A DNA stretch of 64,000 nt, taken from assembly GCF_000969415.1 (NCBI RefSeq), contig NZ_JZEX01000088.1, forward strand, positions 1 to 64,000, written 5' to 3'. Every line of letters begins with the position of its first letter. Positions within the stretch are counted from its first letter, which is position 1. Made by a program: the position numbers and the translations under genes. The notes beneath the pieces are model-generated. The model ran no database searches. It was not told the origin of the DNA and worked only from the letters and a program-made list of their open reading frames with translations. Shown in pieces: positions 60,954 to 64,000 of the stretch. This DNA comes from Devosia geojensis. GTDB lineage: Bacteria; Pseudomonadota; Alphaproteobacteria; Rhizobiales; Devosiaceae.

Positions 60954-62123
60954 ATGACCCACCACTTCGGACCTCACTTTCTCCAGATCCCGGGTCCAAG
61001 CGCCATTCCCGACAGGGTCCTGCGCGCCATCAGCATGCCCATCATCGATCATCGCGGTCCGGAATTCGCCGAGCTGGCACAGACCGTCCTGGGCGGAATC
61101 CGCCGGATTTTCGGCACCGAGCATCCGGTCCTGATCTTTCCGGGATCGGGCACAGGGGCCTGGGAGTCGGCCGTCGTCAACACGCTCTCGGAAGGGGATC
61201 GCGTGCTGATGGTGGAAACCGGTCACTTCGCGAGCCAGTGGCGTAGGCTGACGGAAAAGTGGGGCGTGGTGACCGATTTCATTCCGGGCGACTGGCGGAA
61301 CTGGGCCGATCCGGAGGCAATCCACGAGAAGTTGACCGCCGACACGCATCACCAGATCAAGGCCGTCATGGTGGTACACAATGAGACCTCGACCGGCGTT
61401 GCCAGTCCCATCAAGGCCATCCGTGAAGCCATCGACGACGCGAGCCACCCGGCATTGCTGATGGTGGACGCCATTTCCTCGCTGGGTTCCCTGCCCTACG
61501 AGCACGACGCCTGGCGGGTCGACGTCGCCGTCACCTGCTCGCAGAAAGGCTTGATGCTGCCGCCGGGCCTTGCATTCGTCGCCCTCTCCTCCCGAGCCAT
61601 CGAGCAGTCGAAATCGGGAGGCATGCGCCGATCCTATTGGGATTGGTCCGAGATGATCGAGTTCAACCGCACCGGCTTCTTCCCCTACACGCCCGCGACC
61701 AACCTCCTCTATGGCCTGCGCGAATCGATCGCCATGATCGAGGAGGAGGGCATGACCAACGTCTTCGCCCGGCACGATCGCCTCGCCGCCGCCACTCGTG
61801 CAGCCGTTCAGGCCTGGGGGCTCGAAGTCCTCTGCGCCAACGAGCAAGCCCACTCCTCGGTGCTGACGGCCGTAATGATGCCGGACGGACACGACGCCGA
61901 CGCGTTGCGCCATTATGTGCTCGAGAACTTCAATCTCGCCCTCGGCCAGGGCCTGAGCCACCTCAAGGGCAAGATATTCCGCATCGGCCATCTCGGTCAA
62001 TGCAACGAACTGGTCCTGCTGGCGACACTCTCCGGTATCGAAATGGGCCTCAGCGGGCTTGGCATTCCCCATCAACGCGGCGGCGTGCATGCAGCAATGG
62101 ATATCCTGAAACGCCGGGCCTGA
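60954..62123 (+). CDS. Class V aminotransferase, serine/alanine--glyoxylate type
   Basis: The 389-residue PLP enzyme has FLQIPGPSAIPDRVLRAI and DHRGPEFAEL near the start, IFPGSGTGAWESAVVNTL, a MVDAISSLGSLPYEHDAWRVDVAVTCSQKGLMLPPGLAF segment with the PLP lysine, and FFPYTPATNLLYGL. This is the pattern of serine- or alanine-glyoxylate aminotransferases and ureidoglycine-glyoxylate aminotransferase. It could use amino acids released by the neighbouring operon. The ATG at 60954 gives the family start. Confidence 0.88.
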   Translation: MTHHFGPHFLQIPGPSAIPDRVLRAISMPIIDHRGPEFAELAQTVLGGIRRIFGTEHPVLIFPGSGTGAWESAVVNTLSEGDRVLMVETGHFASQWRRLTEKWGVVTDFIPGDWRNWADPEAIHEKLTADTHHQIKAVMVVHNETSTGVASPIKAIREAIDDASHPALLMVDAISSLGSLPYEHDAWRVDVAVTCSQKGLMLPPGLAFVALSSRAIEQSKSGGMRRSYWDWSEMIEFNRTGFFPYTPATNLLYGLRESIAMIEEEGMTNVFARHDRLAAATRAAVQAWGLEVLCANEQAHSSVLTAVMMPDGHDADALRHYVLENFNLALGQGLSHLKGKIFRIGHLGQCNELVLLATLSGIEMGLSGLGIPHQRGGVHAAMDILKRRA

Positions 62124-62321
62124 TGCCTGCCGGCATGCACCTTCCACCGGGTCACCGGCCAATGCCCGTTGAGCAATGCGATGCGCGCATCTGGCTAACA
62201 TTACAGGTATCGCCCCGGCGATCTCAGGACAAAAATTTCGATAGCCGGCAAGCAATTAGGCCTCGGAACCGGCAATCCATGGTAGGCTGAATCCCACCAG
62301 TTTTGCCGAAGAGGCATGACC

Positions 62322-62816
62322 ATGCATTTGCTCGACGTGCGTCAGGCTCGCGTTCTGCATCTTGCCGCGGCTGTGGGCACGGGCTGCCTGCTGACTCTCA
62401 TGCTGCTGCTCAACAGTGAGCTGGCCCGGCATGGCGGCGCGCTGTTCGCGTCCTGGACGGCTCACGGCACCGGCGCGCTGGTCGCCATCGCTCTCCTCCT
62501 GCTGCTGGCAACGAGGAGCGGAGCGCCCGGTCAGAGCTTTCGCTATAGCGCAGCGCCGGCGCCGTGGTGGGCTTATCTCGGGGGCATGACGGGGGCCGTC
62601 AACGTCATGCTCAGCTCGACCGCCGTCAACATCGGCCTGGCACTGACGGGAACGCAGGCCGTTGCGTTGTCGACGCAGATGCTGTTCAGCCTTGCTGCCG
62701 ATCGCTGGGGTCTGTTGGGCCTGCCGAGGCAGCGCCTGGCCTGGCGCGATCTCTGGCCCGTCCTGCTGATCGTTACCGGCAGCGCGATCATCATTTTCGC
62801 CGGCCGCGATCCATGA
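62322..62816 (+). CDS. DUF606/YdcZ-type DMT membrane protein (first of a pair)
   Basis: The 164-residue protein has five predicted membrane segments and features such as WWAYLGGMTGAVNVMLSSTAVNIGLALTGTQAVALSTQMLFSLAADRWGLLG, typical of the small half-size DMT transporters once called DUF606. I use the ATG at 62322 because GAGG lies seven bases before; an ATG two codons earlier is too close to it. Its stop overlaps the next gene (ATGA). Confidence 0.82.
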   Translation: MHLLDVRQARVLHLAAAVGTGCLLTLMLLLNSELARHGGALFASWTAHGTGALVAIALLLLLATRSGAPGQSFRYSAAPAPWWAYLGGMTGAVNVMLSSTAVNIGLALTGTQAVALSTQMLFSLAADRWGLLGLPRQRLAWRDLWPVLLIVTGSAIIIFAGRDP

Positions 62817-63238
62817 TCCTTGCACTGACCTTTGCCGCCATGTCGGGCATACTGGTCGGCCTCAATCGCCAGATCAACGGCCGACTCGGGCTCTCCACCT
62901 CGCCGATGTTCGCCTCGTTCACCAACCATCTGGTCGGGTTCGTGCTTCTCAGCCTTGCCGGCGCGGCAATCGGAGGGCTTCTGTCCGGCGATGCCCTGAA
63001 CTCGCCATGGTACGCGTATCTCGGCGGCCCGATCGGGGTGATCTTCGTTGCAACCAGCAGTTGGCTGATCCCGCGCATCGGGGCCGTTCAAACCACGATG
63101 CTGATGATCAGCGGTCAGATGCTGTCGGGGGTCGCGCTGGACATCGCGCGCGACGCGCCCGGCTCGCTCTGGGCCCGGCTTCTGGGCGTCGCACTCATCA
63201 TGACCGGTATTCTGATGACCAGGAAGCGGGCTCGATAG
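62813..63238 (+). CDS. DUF606/YdcZ-type DMT membrane protein (second of a pair)
   Basis: The 141-residue protein has five predicted membrane segments: MSGILVGLNRQINGRLGL, FASFTNHLVGFVLLSL, SPWYAYLGGPIGVIFVATSSWLIPRIGAVQTTMLMISGQMLSG, ending in a basic tail. It is a close relative of the preceding protein. The translational overlap suggests that the two form a heterodimeric transporter, probably exporting or importing a small metabolite. Confidence 0.82.
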   Translation: MILALTFAAMSGILVGLNRQINGRLGLSTSPMFASFTNHLVGFVLLSLAGAAIGGLLSGDALNSPWYAYLGGPIGVIFVATSSWLIPRIGAVQTTMLMISGQMLSGVALDIARDAPGSLWARLLGVALIMTGILMTRKRAR

Positions 63239-63257
63239 CGACGCCGCAGGGGAGCGA

Positions 63258-63285
63258 AAGGCGGGGCCGCAATGAGCCCCGCCTT
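63258..63285. terminator. Terminator hairpin between the DUF606 pair and the RraA gene
   Basis: A ten-base-pair stem AAGGCGGGGC/GCCCCGCCTT with an eight-base loop lies between the convergent stops. On the rightward strand it is followed by CGATCTTTTA, so it can act for the DUF606 genes and perhaps in both directions. Confidence 0.7.
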
Positions 63286-63292
63286 CGATCTT

Positions 63293-64000
63293 TTACCAGG
63301 GACGCTCTTCGATCTCGACGGTCTTGTCCATCGGCATGCCGAGCTTTTCATAGAACGCACGGCGCTGGCGACGATCCTTGTCCTGCACCATCCAGGCGCG
63401 CTTGGCGACCTCCTCCCCGTCTTCCTGGGGAATGACGACGATGCCGTCGTCATCGGCGATCACGCCGTCGCCCGGACGGACATAGACGCCCCCGCAGGTG
63501 ATCGGCTTGCCCATGGAGGCGAGTTCAAGCCGGCCAGCCATGTGGCGCATCGAGCGCACCGAACAGAACACCGGCGATTGCTGAGCAATACACTCGCCGG
63601 AGTCGCGGCAGGCTCCATCGATGATCAGGCCCACCGTGCCCTTGATCTTGGCGTCAAGCACGTTGTTCGAGCCCAGAAGGCCGCAGCGCGACTGCTTGGT
63701 GTCGATCACATGCACCTCGTCGGGTGCGCCGAACGAGTGACCGGCCGGCCACAGCGCATCCGGATGGGTGCTGCGATCGGGATTGCGCTTGTACTGGCGG
63801 TCGTCGAACTCCTCGTAGCTCATCGCCGGGATGGTGCGATTGATGATGTTGAATTCGGCGGTCGTCGCGATGCCGGCAAAGAAGATGCCGGGAAACAGCG
63901 GGCGCAGACGCGGATCCATCTCATAGGTGTTCATGTAGCCCATGGAGTCGAGGGCGTCGGTAACGTCTGAGGTACGTACCTTACGCAGGATCGTGAGTAC
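63293..64000 (-). CDS. RraA family protein (aldolase/dimethylmenaquinone methyltransferase-like), partial at the window edge
   Basis: The frame runs to the right edge without a stop: the residues before the first internal ATG (63943) read VRTSDVTDALDS, the conserved RraA-type N-terminus, so the true start lies beyond 64000. Visible parts include GLLGSNNVLDAKIKGTVGLIIDGACRDS, with the metal-binding Asp region and the conserved glycine-rich loop, and GGVYVRPGDGVIADDDGIVVIP. Relatives include 4-hydroxy-4-methyl-2-oxoglutarate aldolases, so pyruvate release from a keto acid is possible. At least 235 residues are in the window. Confidence 0.83.
   Translation of the reverse strand, partial: VLTILRKVRTSDVTDALDSMGYMNTYEMDPRLRPLFPGIFFAGIATTAEFNIINRTIPAMSYEEFDDRQYKRNPDRSTHPDALWPAGHSFGAPDEVHVIDTKQSRCGLLGSNNVLDAKIKGTVGLIIDGACRDSGECIAQQSPVFCSVRSMRHMAGRLELASMGKPITCGGVYVRPGDGVIADDDGIVVIPQEDGEEVAKRAWMVQDKDRRQRRAFYEKLGMPMDKTVEIEERPW

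Overview
The window looks like a chromosomal piece of a high-GC alphaproteobacterium of the order Hyphomicrobiales. A Devosia-like relative is my best guess. This rests on gene content: a class II DAHP synthase, an rpiA-DUF2059-gor block, a PleC/DivJ/PdhS-type histidine kinase, divergent cobT/cobS, and many dipeptide-type ABC operons with GntR/FCD, IclR and AraC regulators. I saw no rRNA, tRNA, CRISPR array, transposase or phage gene. All protein family calls are from reading motifs, not from database searches.

Region 1 to about 17.0 kb is housekeeping: a porin-like outer membrane protein, aroG, gor, a DUF2059 protein, rpiA, an L,D-transpeptidase, moaA, a hipBA toxin-antitoxin module, a VOC-fold protein with an Lrp regulator, an anchored nuclease-like protein, a membrane histidine kinase, cobT/cobS, a retropepsin-like protease and dusA. 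Intergenic spaces here carry three copies of a paired palindromic repeat of about 150 bp and one MITE-like element of 150 bp. The end of the MITE-like element supplies the stop codon of the L,D-transpeptidase gene.

Region 17.1 to 42.7 kb is accessory catabolism. A leftward operon encodes a dipeptide-type ABC transporter, an N-acetylneuraminate lyase-like aldolase and a FadR-type regulator. The transporter's substrate-binding protein is circularly permuted: its two halves are in swapped order behind an intact signal peptide. Rightward from the shared control region runs a tight operon of two Gfo/Idh/MocA oxidoreductases, two SDR enzymes, an HpcH/HpaI aldolase, a D-serine-dehydratase-like PLP enzyme and an MlrC/M81-family protein. 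A PhyH dioxygenase, an AraC regulator, an MFS transporter fused to HEAT repeats, and a NagA-like deacetylase with two small ATC-hydrolase-like paralogues follow. An SDR, a GntR-LacI-type regulator and a RidA protein complete this part.

Region 42.7 to 64 kb holds two more dipeptide-type ABC systems. The first (42,992-48,196, rightward, beside an IclR regulator) leads into a glutamate-1-semialdehyde-aminomutase-like enzyme. The second is a nine-gene leftward operon (59,955 down to 49,721) with two paralogous DAO-type FAD oxidoreductases, a full transporter, an M20 dipeptidase and an opine-dehydrogenase-family enzyme, which suggests uptake and cleavage of opine-like or N-substituted amino acid compounds. 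A GntR regulator, a class V aminotransferase, a pair of DUF606/YdcZ membrane proteins and an RraA-family protein cut by the right edge close the window.
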